From: Hymenobacter sp. H14-R3 | Lineage (GTDB): Bacteria; Bacteroidota; Bacteroidia; Cytophagales; Hymenobacteraceae | Direction: 5' to 3' | Assembly (NCBI RefSeq): GCF_030063445.1 | Contig: NZ_JASITD010000011.1 | Span: 62,001-126,000, forward strand | DNA length: 64,000 nucleotides | Made by a program: the position numbers and the translations under genes | In this document: positions 36,601-44,533 of the stretch, piece by piece | Layout: the number at the start of each line of letters is the position of its first letter | Numbering within the stretch: position 1 is the first letter of the stretch | Notes under the pieces: model-generated | The model's input: only the letters and a program-made list of their open reading frames with translations | What the model was told of the DNA's origin: nothing | The model's database searches: none

Positions 36601-36649
36601 CTATCCCAGTCCCCGCACCTTCACGTTTGGGGTCAACTTTTCGCTGTAA
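33605..36649 (+). CDS. SusC/RagA-family TonB-linked outer-membrane transporter
   Basis: A 1014-residue outer-membrane beta-barrel importing oligosaccharides, here inferred to be fructan oligomers. After the signal (cleavage near GFAQT, residue 40) comes a carboxypeptidase-D-like domain (REVSGKVTDASGTGLPGVTV, residues 43-115). The TonB box region DVVVVGYGTARKQDVTGAV is followed by the plug domain (LIQGRTSGVQVTN, IRIRGNSA, PLYVVDGVPL) and a barrel that ends in YPSPRTFTFGVNFSL, with the terminal aromatic-hydrophobic pattern. SusD follows 20 nt downstream. Confidence 0.96.
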   Translation: MRNTSYSTHQAYEQPAARSALSGKTLLLALFLPVVGFAQTAREVSGKVTDASGTGLPGVTVLVTGTTIGASTGADGGFQLQAPATATSLTISFVGYAKQTVSIVGKSTVTIALQDDAQALGDVVVVGYGTARKQDVTGAVAVLGEKDFNRGTFTSPDQLIQGRTSGVQVTNSSGQPGGAATIRIRGNSAVTGTGQPLYVVDGVPLDGRSARPGLVGSTDVGAGADSNPLNFLNPSDVETVTVLKDASATAIYGSRAAYGVVLITTKKGQSGAPSLSLGISNGFSTLLRRPKFLNADQYRQALVYYGLPNSGANSYDKGGDVNALDAVLRTGYVQNYNVAMSGGNETGRYRLSIGYLDQQGIVRRTDFKKYSANLSTNFQFLESKKLGVDINIATSQFQEQLAPITTDAGFRGSLIGQALQWNPTQPLRNPDGSLYVVAGDVVNPLAAQEYFNDNSKVTTILASAAPYYKFTEWLQFRTLVSVNYNTGGRRTSIDQRLINYPGIQNQGYASVGNNELTTQQIANTLTFNKAVTTDLNINALVGYEYTKFANSGTNVNAYGNAAAGGFGVFGLDYTNYIQASAAGNRLVSSFIDPTYSLQSVFGRAILNYKNRYVLTGTLRRDESSKFGPNNRVGYFPSFAAAWDVSQESFFPADKLTQLKLRAGYGLTGNQEFPAGSAQARFSLNDNGAQAPLNAANPDLKWQSDKQFNAGIDIGAFDNRLTFTVDYFNKVTSDLLFPTVPGQPAPPVQTIQWRNLAGAKIVNQGVELALGTTLVRSDKVEVGFNANATFIRNEVKDLEGANIITGAINGQGLSGATAQLIRNGYPINAFFLPQYQGLDEKGLSIPFPAALTYAGSPNPRTLLGAGLNARYNKLSLIANLTGVFGQMIYNNTLNAVGAVGGIGAGKNIALSTFENPTKESVGNPSAASTRYLEKGNYLKMSNLTLAYAFGDVASFAKGVRVYATGQNLFVITQYSGFDPEINTIKVGANQVPSVGIDYLAYPSPRTFTFGVNFSL

Positions 36650-36669
36650 TCCTTTACTTTATCTCTGCC

Positions 36670-38235
36670 ATGAAATATCCCAAAATTATCTGGGCAACGG
36701 CCGCGCTGGGCTTGCTTCAGGTGGCTAGCAGCTGCTCGGTTAAAGAAAACCTGGCTGGCCAGCTTACGGAAGACCAGATTCCGAAGGGCGACCCTTCGGC
36801 CCTGCTCCAAGGCGTGTACAACGCGCAGCGCGACCCCATTCAGGGCTGCGTGAGCGTATTTGCCCTGGAAGAAGTATCGACGGATGCCCGCATCATGCCC
36901 ACCCGCGGCCCCGACTGGGACGACAACGGCAAGTGGCGCGCCCTGTTCAACCACACCTGGGACCCCAACAACGAGCGGGTGCGCGACACCTTCAACCAGC
37001 TCGAAGGCATCGTTTACTCCTCTACCGACCTGCTGCGCTTCTCGCCCAGCCCCCAGCAGGATGCCGAGTCCCGGTTTATACGGGCCTGGTCCATGTACTT
37101 GCTGCTCGACCTCTACGACCAGGTGCTATACCGCGAGCCCGGCGAGGACCTGAGCCAGCTCTCGCGGGTGCGCAAGGGTACGGAGGCGCTCACCTTCATC
37201 ATAAGCGAAATCACCGCCATTCAGGACAAACTGCCCGACGGCCCCGCCGGTAAGGCCAATAAGAATGCCGCCCGGGTGCTGCTGATGAAGTGCTACCTCA
37301 ACAAGGGCGTGTACGCTAACCGGGCCGCCCCCACGTTTGCCGCGGCCGACATGAACCAGGTTATTGCGCTGGCCGACCAGATTATCGGCAGCAATAAGTA
37401 CGCGTTCGCGCCCAGCGTCTTCGACAACTTCGCGCCCAACAACACGGCCATTGGCAAGGAGAATATCTTTACTCAGGAGAATACCTTTGGCAACAGCGGC
37501 CCTACCCGCGACTTCTGGAAGTTCGTGTCGCACTATAACCTGGTGCCGGTCAACGGCTACAACGGCCCCGCCACCACGGCCGGTTTCTACAGCCTGTTTG
37601 AAGCCACCGATAAGCGCCGGGGAGTCGCCTACCAGGTTGCCGGCGGCCCTGCCAATCCGGGCAACCGCATCAACGTCGGCTTTCTCGTCGGGCAGCAATA
37701 CGACCTCACCAATGATAAGCCAGTGCAGACGCGAGGGGGCGCGCCCTTGATTTTTACCCAGGAAATCAACCTCTTTGAAACCGGTTCCGACCTGGAAGCG
37801 AAGGGTATCCGGCCCATAAAGTACCCCGTTGACTACGTGAGCGAAGCAAAAGGGGGTAACGGCTGCGAAAACGACCACGTGAGCTTCCGCCTGGCCGACG
37901 TGCTGCTGATGAAGGCCGAGGCCATCCTGCGCGGTGGCACGGGCACCAGCGCCGGCACGTACGGCAACACGCCCCTGGCCATCGTCAATGCGATTCGCAC
38001 GGACCCCGGCCGCGGGGCTAGTGTCTTGCCCACCCTCACGCTGGATATCCTGCTCGATGAGCGGGGCCGGGAGTTGTACGGGGAGTCGTGGCGGCGGCAG
38101 GATATGGTTCGCTTCGGCAAGTTTTTGCTAGCCCGCAAAGACAAGCCCGCCAGCGACCCCATCCGGTTGATTTATCCCATTCCGCAGACGCAGGTAGATG
38201 TGAACGCCAATATCACGCAGAACCCCGGCTACTAA
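36670..38235 (+). CDS. SusD/RagB-family surface glycan-binding lipoprotein
   Basis: A 521-residue lipoprotein, the lid partner of the upstream SusC. The signal ends in a VASSC lipobox, giving a lipidated Cys near residue 22. TPR-like helices carry typical SusD stretches (LFNHTWDPNNERVRDTFNQL, IRAWSMYLLLDLYDQVLY, RVLLMKCYLNKGVY). The C-terminal RLADVLLMKAEAIL and LLDERGRELYGESWRRQDM motifs are diagnostic. It is the last gene of the operon before a terminator. Confidence 0.95.
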   Translation: MKYPKIIWATAALGLLQVASSCSVKENLAGQLTEDQIPKGDPSALLQGVYNAQRDPIQGCVSVFALEEVSTDARIMPTRGPDWDDNGKWRALFNHTWDPNNERVRDTFNQLEGIVYSSTDLLRFSPSPQQDAESRFIRAWSMYLLLDLYDQVLYREPGEDLSQLSRVRKGTEALTFIISEITAIQDKLPDGPAGKANKNAARVLLMKCYLNKGVYANRAAPTFAAADMNQVIALADQIIGSNKYAFAPSVFDNFAPNNTAIGKENIFTQENTFGNSGPTRDFWKFVSHYNLVPVNGYNGPATTAGFYSLFEATDKRRGVAYQVAGGPANPGNRINVGFLVGQQYDLTNDKPVQTRGGAPLIFTQEINLFETGSDLEAKGIRPIKYPVDYVSEAKGGNGCENDHVSFRLADVLLMKAEAILRGGTGTSAGTYGNTPLAIVNAIRTDPGRGASVLPTLTLDILLDERGRELYGESWRRQDMVRFGKFLLARKDKPASDPIRLIYPIPQTQVDVNANITQNPGY

Positions 38236-38245
38236 GCCTTCTTTT

Positions 38246-38289
38246 CGGCCGCCAGCGGCTGCGCATGCGCAGCTTTCGGCGGCCGTTTT
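38246..38289 (+). terminator. Terminator after SusD
   Basis: CGGCCGCC pairs with GGCGGCCG, with an inner GCTGCGCATGCGCAGC palindrome, followed by TTTT. Confidence 0.85.
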
Positions 38290-38366
38290 GTGTCCGTTTG
38301 GGTCGTTGGGTAAGCTTATCCAGGCTTTTAAGCATCACTTGGGATATTATTTGTAATTTATTGATT

Positions 38367-38390
38367 GACAACTATTTATAAATAATTGTC
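38367..38390. promoter_or_regulatory. 24-bp AT-rich palindrome upstream of GH65
   Basis: GACAACTATTTATAAATAAT followed by TGTC reads almost the same on both strands; only one symmetric pair breaks it. It lies about 98 nt before the GH65 start and looks like a dimeric repressor or activator site. Confidence 0.5.
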
Positions 38391-38487
38391 TTGGCTGCAC
38401 GCAACCAACCCACTAAAACCGAGACTGCCACCCCGGCCGCCACTGGCGCGCCCGGTTCCTCTGCCGCCTTCTAGCCATTCCCGCCCC

Positions 38488-40566
38488 ATGCTGCCCTCCC
38501 CAACTCCAAAGCTGAAACTCCTGCTACCCGCGCTGGCCCTGCTACTAGCCGGCCCGCCCGCGGCCCAACCAGCGCAGGCCCAAGCCCCAGCGCCCGACCC
38601 CTGGCGCATCACCGCCGATAAAATCGACCCGCGCAACTACTACGGCGAAACGGTGGCCAACGGCATGCTGGGCATCGTATCGTCGGCCGAGCCGTTTCAG
38701 GTCAAGAGCGTGGTGCTGGCCGGGGCCTACGACCAGTACGGCCGGGGCCGGGTCAGTAACTTCCTCAACAGCTTTAACTTACTGAATATGTACCTGGAGG
38801 TGGACGGCCACCGCCTCGGCAGCCAGGATGCCCGCAATTTCCGGCAGGAGCTGGACATGCGCCACGCCTCGCTCACCACTACCTTCGACTACGGCGACAA
38901 GGCCACTATCAAGTATACCTACTACGCCCTGCGCCAGCTGCCCTTCACGGTGCTGGTCGATGTGAGCATTACGGCCCGGCAGGACGTGGCCCTCACCGCC
39001 GCCAGCGTCATGGACGCCCCCGATGCCCTGCGCGACGTGCAGAACTACTACAACGAAATCGACCGGCCCCACGCCACGCTGCAGCTCCTCACCTCGTCGG
39101 CCAAAAGCAGTACCGGCAAGCTCCAGCTCTGCGCCTCCAACAGCTTTATATTCAGCGAGCCGCACGGCCAGGAGCCCCGCGTAATTCACGAGATGTGGGA
39201 CAGCAACCAGCACCTCATGAAGTTCAGCAAAACGCTGAAGGCCGGCCAAACCTACGCCTACGCCGTGGCGGGCTCCAGCATCACCTCGGCCCACCACCCC
39301 GACCCGCTCAACGAGGCCGAGCGCCTCACCATATTTGCCCGCCTGGAGGGCCGCGAGCGCCTGCTGGCCTTCCACAACCAAGCCTGGGACGCGCTGTGGC
39401 TCAGCGACATCGAGCTCACCGGCGACGCCCAGGCCCAGCAGGACGTGCACTCGATGCTGTACCACCTCTACAGCTTTTCGCGGGCCGGCACCGACTACTC
39501 GCCCTCGCCCATGGGCCTCTCGGGCCTGGGCTACAACGGCCACGTGTTCTGGGACAGCGATTTCTGGATGTTCCCGGCCCTGCTGGTCATGCACCCCGAC
39601 ATCGCCAAGTCGCTGGTAGAGTACCGCTTCCGCCGGCTCGACGCGGCACGCCACAACGCCTTCGCCCACGGCTACAAGGGCGCCATGTACCCCTGGGAAA
39701 GCGCCGATACCGGCGTGGAGGAAACGCCCGTGTGGGCCCTCAGCGGGCCGTTTGAGCACCATATTTCGGCCTGCGTGGCGCTGGCGGCCTGGCAGTACTA
39801 CTGCGTAACCCAGGACAAAGCCTGGCTGCGTGAGAAGGGCTGGCCCATTCTGGCGGCCACCGCCGATTTCTGGGCCAGCCGCGTGGAGCGCAACGGCCCC
39901 GGCCACTACGATATCAAGAACGTGGTAGCCTCCGACGAGTGGGCGGAGAACGTTGATAACGACGCCTTTACCAATGCCGCCGCCCAGGTGAACCTGCAAA
40001 ACGCCGCCGCCGCCGCCAAGCTGCTGGGCCTGCCCGCCGACCCCGACTGGCTGCTGGTGGCCCGCAACATTCCCCTCCTCAAAATGCCCGATGGCGTAAC
40101 CCAGGAGCACGCCACCTACCACGGCGAGGGCATCAAGCAGGGCGACGTCAACCTGCTGGCCTACCCGCTGGGCGTCATCAAAGACCCTATTCAAATTAAA
40201 AAGGACCTGGCTTACTACGAAACCCGCGTGCCCAACGAGGGCACCCCCGCCATGACGCAGGGCATTTTTGCCCTGCTCTACGCCCGCCTCGGCAACGCCG
40301 ACAAGGCTAAGCTGTGGTTCCAAGATGCTTATGTGCCCAACCTGCTGCCGCCCTTCCGGGTCATCGCTGAAACCAAGGGCGGCACCAACCCCTACTTCGC
40401 CACCGGCGCGGGCGGCGTGCTGCAAGCCGTGCTCATGGGCTTCGGCGGGCTCGACATCACGCCCACGGGCATCGGGCAGCGTAAAAGCACCCTGCCCACG
40501 GGCTGGCAGTCGCTGAAAATTACGGGTGTGGGCGGGCAGCAGAAAACGTACTCGGTGGGCCGGTAG
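38488..40566 (+). CDS. Secreted GH65 family glycoside hydrolase/phosphorylase-like enzyme
   Basis: A 692-residue protein with a signal peptide (KLKLLLPALALLLAG, cleavage near AQAQA). The N-terminal beta-sandwich is followed by an (alpha/alpha)6 barrel. GH65 hallmarks are visible: NGHVFWDSDFWMFPALL, HGYKGAMYPWESADTGVEET, and VASDEWAENVDNDAFTN with the general-acid Glu484. The family includes maltose, trehalose and kojibiose phosphorylases and, in Bacteroidota, hydrolases acting on alpha-glucosides. Phosphorylases are normally cytoplasmic, so export favours a hydrolase. The ATG at 38488 is chosen because the upstream 34 codons are Pro-rich and precede a good signal peptide. Confidence 0.88.
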   Translation: MLPSPTPKLKLLLPALALLLAGPPAAQPAQAQAPAPDPWRITADKIDPRNYYGETVANGMLGIVSSAEPFQVKSVVLAGAYDQYGRGRVSNFLNSFNLLNMYLEVDGHRLGSQDARNFRQELDMRHASLTTTFDYGDKATIKYTYYALRQLPFTVLVDVSITARQDVALTAASVMDAPDALRDVQNYYNEIDRPHATLQLLTSSAKSSTGKLQLCASNSFIFSEPHGQEPRVIHEMWDSNQHLMKFSKTLKAGQTYAYAVAGSSITSAHHPDPLNEAERLTIFARLEGRERLLAFHNQAWDALWLSDIELTGDAQAQQDVHSMLYHLYSFSRAGTDYSPSPMGLSGLGYNGHVFWDSDFWMFPALLVMHPDIAKSLVEYRFRRLDAARHNAFAHGYKGAMYPWESADTGVEETPVWALSGPFEHHISACVALAAWQYYCVTQDKAWLREKGWPILAATADFWASRVERNGPGHYDIKNVVASDEWAENVDNDAFTNAAAQVNLQNAAAAAKLLGLPADPDWLLVARNIPLLKMPDGVTQEHATYHGEGIKQGDVNLLAYPLGVIKDPIQIKKDLAYYETRVPNEGTPAMTQGIFALLYARLGNADKAKLWFQDAYVPNLLPPFRVIAETKGGTNPYFATGAGGVLQAVLMGFGGLDITPTGIGQRKSTLPTGWQSLKITGVGGQQKTYSVGR

Positions 40567-40644
40567 GCCGCGGGCGGGCGCGGCGTTGAACCAAAATCAC
40601 GGCTGGCCGCGTATATTTACCAGTAGTTAGCTCGCTAGCGGGCT

Positions 40645-40680
40645 AAAAAATAAGGGGCCAGCCTATCGGCCAACCCCTTA
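40645..40680 (-). terminator. Intrinsic terminator of element copy C
   Basis: TAAGGGG pairs with CCCCTTA with inner GGCC pairs, followed on the minus strand by a T-run. It matches the copy A terminator in sequence and lies 4 nt after the peptide stop. Confidence 0.8.
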
Positions 40681-40684
40681 TCCA

Positions 40685-40804
40685 CTACCGGAGTAAGTAA
40701 GAGAACAGCAAAAAGCCTACGGCTTTAGCTGCTCCGCTCACAAACCCCACCAACACTGGCTTCCACCAGTCTTGCAGTAGTTGCATCGCACGTTTTTTCC
40801 TCAT
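40685..40804 (-). CDS. 39-residue single-span membrane peptide, element copy C
   Basis: The peptide starts MRKKRAMQLLQDWW and continues as one hydrophobic helix with LVGF, GAAKA and a terminal YLLR. It is exactly the length of the copy A peptide and identical at 16 of 39 positions without gaps. It is preceded by the paired hairpins at 40815-40877 and closed by the same kind of terminator. Function unknown. Confidence 0.6.
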   Translation of the reverse strand: MRKKRAMQLLQDWWKPVLVGFVSGAAKAVGFLLFSYLLR

Positions 40805-40814
40805 TGTCAGGAGA

Positions 40815-40877
40815 GAAGTTTAGGTGCTTTTTCCACCTACTTCTTGAAGCCCCGTCTGTCCCCACAGCCGGGGCTTC
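40815..40877 (-). ncRNA. Two-hairpin structured leader, element copy C
   Basis: On the minus strand hairpin 1 (40877-40846) has a 9-bp stem GAAGCCCCG/CGGGGCTTC with CTG and CAG in the loop. Hairpin 2 (40843-40815) has outer GAAGT/ACTTC and inner AGGTG/CACCT stems. The inner stem differs in sequence from copies A and B but keeps its pairing. Confidence 0.6.
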
Positions 40878-40910
40878 GCCTTTTCAGGGGCCGCCGTGTG
40901 GTGAGGGAAA

Positions 40911-40953
40911 TTAACCGTTCGATGCGCCAAAGGTAGCTGCATCGAACGATTAA
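40911..40953. promoter_or_regulatory. 15-bp inverted repeat enclosing the copy C -7 box
   Basis: TTAACCGTTCGATGC faces GCATCGAACGATTAA (one mismatched pair) with TACCTTTG (minus strand, 40928-40935) in the 13-nt centre. It could be an operator for the copy C promoter, or the terminator hairpin of the TonB gene that ends at 40982. Confidence 0.55.
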
Positions 40954-40981
40954 CACATAGAGCTAACGACGACCCCACACG

Positions 40982-43534
40982 TCAAAACCGGGCCACGGCC
41001 TTCACGTTCAGTACGCGTTGCGAGAGGTAGCTGGGCACGGCGTAGGTGCGGGCGTTCACGTCCTGCAAGTAGCTGTAGCTGGCCACGTTGTTGGCCCCCA
41101 GGATGTTGAGGATTTCCAGGCCCAGCCACAGGCTTTCGAGCGAGGCGGGGTGCTCCTTGGGCGTGGCGCGCAGGCTCAGCACCTTGGAGAAGCCGATATC
41201 GACGCGCTGGTAGGCGCTGGTGAGGGCGTTGGCGCCGCGGTACTGCGGCAGGCCGGGCGGACTGAAAGGCAGGCCGGTACCAAACACCAGGTTCACGTAG
41301 CCGCGCACCGAGGGGTTGGCGGGCAGGTGGTCCTGGAAGAAGATGCTGGCCGTGAGGCGCTGGTCCTGGGGCCGGCGAATGTAGCCCAGCGGCTGCACGC
41401 CGGTTTTCACGCCCTTCGCATCGTAGGTAATAACTGAATCGCCAGCAATCAACTCCTTGGTAGTCAATAAACTCAGGCTCAGCCACGACTCTACCCCTTT
41501 CACAAACTCGCCGCTGAGGCGGGTTTCGAGGCCGGCGGCGTAGGCGGTGGCGTTGTTTTTGGCCGAGTAGCGCAGACGCACGTTGTCGATTTCGTAGGGC
41601 ACCACGTCGGTGAGGCGCTTGTAGTAGGCCTCCGTGTTGAGGCGGAAGGGCCGGTTCATGAGGTGCAGCTCCACCTGGCGGCCCAGCACGAAATGCAGCG
41701 ACTTTTGGGCCCGCAGCTCGGGGTTGAGCTGGCCCATGCGGTCGCGCAGCTCGCGGTAAAAGGGCGGCTGGGCGTAGAGGCCGGCCGCCAGCTTCCAGCT
41801 GCGCTCGGGGTGGCGGCGGTCGCGCGAGGAGAACTGCACCCGCGGGCTGATAACCGTCTGCTTGTTCACCGACCAGTAGTGGGCGCGCACGCCGTAGGTC
41901 AGCGTTTTGAGGGTGTCGATTTGCCAGGTGTGCTGCGCGTAGCCCTGGGTGCGCTGGCTTTCGAGGGTGAGGTCGGCGGCCAGGCGGGTGCGGCGGGCAT
42001 CGGGCACGTAGTCGGCCGAGTCGGCAAAGCTGTACTCGTCGATTTGGTCATGGATGATTTCGCGGCCCGTTTTCACGCCGAACCGGATTTGGTGCGGGCC
42101 GGCGGGGTCGCCGCCGGGGTTCCAGCGGCCGCGCAGCTCGCCCGTGTACACGCGCGCCGTGAGGTCGTTGCGGGCGTGGTTGAAGCTGGAGCCGATGTTG
42201 CGCTGGCGCACCGTCTGGTTGAAATCAGGGCTGGTGGGGTCGCGGTTGACGTCGGAAAACGTGTAGGCCGCCTCCACGTCTCTGAACTCAAACTCGCGGG
42301 TGAGCAGCGCCGAGGCCAGCAGCTCGACTTGCAGGCCGGGGTGGAAATTGTGCTTCAGGTTGAGCCCGCCCTGGTAGGTGTCGTACTGCATGCGCTCACG
42401 GCCATCGTAGTAGATGTTGACGCGGGCAAACTGGTTGGTATTAGTCGAAAACGTGACCTGCCCGCTCACGGGCACGAAGCGGTAGTCGTTGTGGGCCACC
42501 ACGCCCAGGATGCCCAGGCTGGTTTTCTGCAAGTCGCCGCCTTTTTTGCCCAGGCCAATATTCACGTAGGCCTGGCCGTCGTAGAAGGTCGGGTTGTAGT
42601 TGCCCTGGTTTTGCTTGAGCGCATTGAACACGTACTGCGCGTTTTTGTAGCGCACGCCGGCCAGGTAACTCACCCGGCCGTTGGCGGAACGCGCTTCCGC
42701 GTGGGCCGCGCCGCCCACCAGGCTGGCCGTGGCCGATGCCGCAAACTTCTCGGGCTCTTTATACTGAATATCGAGGACCGAGGACAGCTTGTCGCCGTAC
42801 TTCGGCTGCCAACCGCCGGTGCTGAAGTCAACGCGTTGCACCAGGTCGGGGTTGATGAAGCTCAGGCCCTCCTGCTGCGCCTGCGTCACCAGAAACGGCC
42901 GGTACACCTCAAACCCATTGACGTAGAGCAGGTTCTCGTCGTAGTTGCCGCCGCGCACGTTGTAGGTGCTGCTCAACTCGTTGTTGCTCACCACGCCCGG
43001 CAGCGTCTTCAAAATGGCATTGAAATCCCCAAACGGCGACGGGATAACCTTGGCCGTGCGCGGGTCGAGCTGGATGAGGCTGGCCTGCTCGCGGGTATCG
43101 GCCCCGGCCGAGCGGGCCCGCACCGTAACGCCGCCCAGGGCCTTGGTATCGGGTTGCAGGGCCAGGCGCAGGGGCTGGCCAGCATCGGCAGGCAGGGTAA
43201 GATTCTGGCGCACAGGCAAGTAGCCCAGGCGGCGGGCCACCAGCGTTACCGGGCCGCTCAGGGGCCGGGTGAGGCGCAGCGTGAAGCCGCCCTGCGCGTT
43301 GGTGGTAGCCCCACCGGGCTGGCCCTCCAGCGCTACCACCACCAGCTCCAGGGGTCGGCCCTGAGCATCGCGCACGGTGCCAGTGAGAGTGGGGAGGTCG
43401 GTGGCGGTCGGCGCGGGGGCATCCTGGGCGAGCACGGGCGCGGCCACCGGCAGCAGGCTCAAAACAAGCAGTAGTGGTAGTGGCTTCAAATGCAGAGGCG
43501 GCAGAAAATATACGCGTAAAGCTACGCCGGCCAC
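40982..43534 (-). CDS. TonB-dependent outer-membrane receptor with carboxypeptidase-like N-domain
   Basis: An 850-residue protein. A signal (PLPLLLVLSLLPVAAPVLAQ) is followed by a CarboxypepD_reg-like domain (TLTGTVRDAQGRPLELVVVA, about 48-130). The plug (IPSPFGDFNAILKTLPGVVS, STYNVRGGNYDENLLYVNG, VDFSTGGWQPKYGDKLSS) precedes a long barrel. Substrate unknown; no SusD partner is adjacent. The start is uncertain: GTG at 43534 gives 15 extra residues, while TTG at 43489 gives LKPLPLLLVLSLLP and so on directly. No ATG fits. Confidence 0.9.
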   Translation of the reverse strand: MAGVALRVYFLPPLHLKPLPLLLVLSLLPVAAPVLAQDAPAPTATDLPTLTGTVRDAQGRPLELVVVALEGQPGGATTNAQGGFTLRLTRPLSGPVTLVARRLGYLPVRQNLTLPADAGQPLRLALQPDTKALGGVTVRARSAGADTREQASLIQLDPRTAKVIPSPFGDFNAILKTLPGVVSNNELSSTYNVRGGNYDENLLYVNGFEVYRPFLVTQAQQEGLSFINPDLVQRVDFSTGGWQPKYGDKLSSVLDIQYKEPEKFAASATASLVGGAAHAEARSANGRVSYLAGVRYKNAQYVFNALKQNQGNYNPTFYDGQAYVNIGLGKKGGDLQKTSLGILGVVAHNDYRFVPVSGQVTFSTNTNQFARVNIYYDGRERMQYDTYQGGLNLKHNFHPGLQVELLASALLTREFEFRDVEAAYTFSDVNRDPTSPDFNQTVRQRNIGSSFNHARNDLTARVYTGELRGRWNPGGDPAGPHQIRFGVKTGREIIHDQIDEYSFADSADYVPDARRTRLAADLTLESQRTQGYAQHTWQIDTLKTLTYGVRAHYWSVNKQTVISPRVQFSSRDRRHPERSWKLAAGLYAQPPFYRELRDRMGQLNPELRAQKSLHFVLGRQVELHLMNRPFRLNTEAYYKRLTDVVPYEIDNVRLRYSAKNNATAYAAGLETRLSGEFVKGVESWLSLSLLTTKELIAGDSVITYDAKGVKTGVQPLGYIRRPQDQRLTASIFFQDHLPANPSVRGYVNLVFGTGLPFSPPGLPQYRGANALTSAYQRVDIGFSKVLSLRATPKEHPASLESLWLGLEILNILGANNVASYSYLQDVNARTYAVPSYLSQRVLNVKAVARF

Positions 43535-43591
43535 GGCGGCGCGCCAGCGGCTTTTTAACTGGCTCGGCCCGGCTTTTCGTACGCCCGCGGC

Positions 43592-44329
43592 CTATTTAGT
43601 TGCGGCCTGCTCCCGGGCGGCTTCGCGCAGCAGCCGGCGCAGGCCCGCCAGCGTGGCCACCGGCCCGCCGGGCGACTTAAACACGAAGCTGCCGGCCACC
43701 AGCACGTCGGCCCCGGCCTGCACCAGGGCGGCGGCATTGGCCTGACTCACGCCGCCATCCACCTCAATGAGGGCATCGGAGCCGGCATCGAGTAGCAACT
43801 CCTTGACCATCGCCACTTTCTGCAACGTGTGCGGAATAAATGTCTGGCCCCCGAAGCCGGGGTTGACGGACATGACGAGCACTAAATCCAGCTCGCTGGC
43901 AATGTCTACCAAAAAGCTGGCGGGCGTGGCGGGGTTGAGGGCCACGCCGGCGGTGCAGCCCAGGCTCTTGATTTGCTCCACCACGCGGTGCAGGTGCGGG
44001 CACACCTCGTAGTGCACGGTAATGTGGGTGGCGCCCGCGTCGCGGAAGGCGGCCAGGTAGTCCTGGGGCCGCTCTATCATCAGGTGCACGTCGATGGGCT
44101 GCCGGGCGTGGGGCCGCAGTGCCTCCAGAATGGGCAGGCCGAAGGAGATATTGGGCACGAAGCGGCCGTCCATCACGTCGAAGTGCAGCCAGTCGGCCTC
44201 GGCGGTAGCCAGCATTTCGGCGGTGGCCTGAATGTTGGCCAGGTCGCTGGCCAGCAGCGACGGGGCTAGTAATGGCTCGCGGCGGTGGGTGGCGCGGGGA
44301 GAAATGGGGTCGGGCAGGGAGTGGCTCAT
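43592..44329 (-). CDS. rpe: Ribulose-phosphate 3-epimerase
   Basis: A 245-residue (beta/alpha)8 enzyme interconverting ribulose-5-phosphate and xylulose-5-phosphate. LLAPSLLASDLANI (metal/substrate Ser and catalytic Asp region), HFDVMDGRFVPNISFG with the metal His and Asp, HLMIERP, VLVMSVNPGFGGQTFI and IEVDGGVSQANA with the second catalytic Asp are all present. An N-terminal extension of about 20 residues precedes the core. The ATG at 44329 is the first plausible start. Confidence 0.96.
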   Translation of the reverse strand: MSHSLPDPISPRATHRREPLLAPSLLASDLANIQATAEMLATAEADWLHFDVMDGRFVPNISFGLPILEALRPHARQPIDVHLMIERPQDYLAAFRDAGATHITVHYEVCPHLHRVVEQIKSLGCTAGVALNPATPASFLVDIASELDLVLVMSVNPGFGGQTFIPHTLQKVAMVKELLLDAGSDALIEVDGGVSQANAAALVQAGADVLVAGSFVFKSPGGPVATLAGLRRLLREAAREQAATK

Positions 44330-44384
44330 CGGGGGCAAAAGTACGGCGCCGCAGTACGGCGGTAAGTCGGCAAAGAACAGTATG

Positions 44385-44499
44385 AAAAAGAACGTCATGC
44401 TGAACGCAGTGAAGCATCTCTACCGCTTAACTAATCCCAACGATTTGGTTTACACTCGTGGTAGAGATGCTTCACTGCGTTCAGCATGACGTTCTTTTT
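44385..44499. repeat. 40-bp perfect inverted repeat between rpe and the OmpA gene
   Basis: Positions 44385-44424 are the exact reverse complement of 44460-44499, containing GTCATGCTGAACGCAGTGAA and CATCTCTACC, with a 35-nt core. This word resembles dispersed intergenic repeats of Bacteroidota (recognition from memory). It could also terminate the OmpA gene, since A/T runs lie at both ends. Confidence 0.85.
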
Positions 44500-44533
44500 T
44501 CACTACATTCTTCCCTGCTTCCTTACCATTTGT

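Noticed and set aside
38779..40425. 548-codon open frame on the minus strand opposite GH65
   Set aside because: No domain, low-complexity Gly/Val/His composition; the plus strand has a full GH65 signature.
41663..43474. 603-codon open frame on the plus strand opposite the TonB receptor
   Set aside because: Antisense to conserved receptor motifs, His/Gln/Arg-rich and without family features; a GC-driven shadow frame.
44385..44499. Inverted repeat considered as insertion-sequence ends
   Set aside because: Only a 35-nt core lies between the arms, so no transposase is possible; called a repeat instead.
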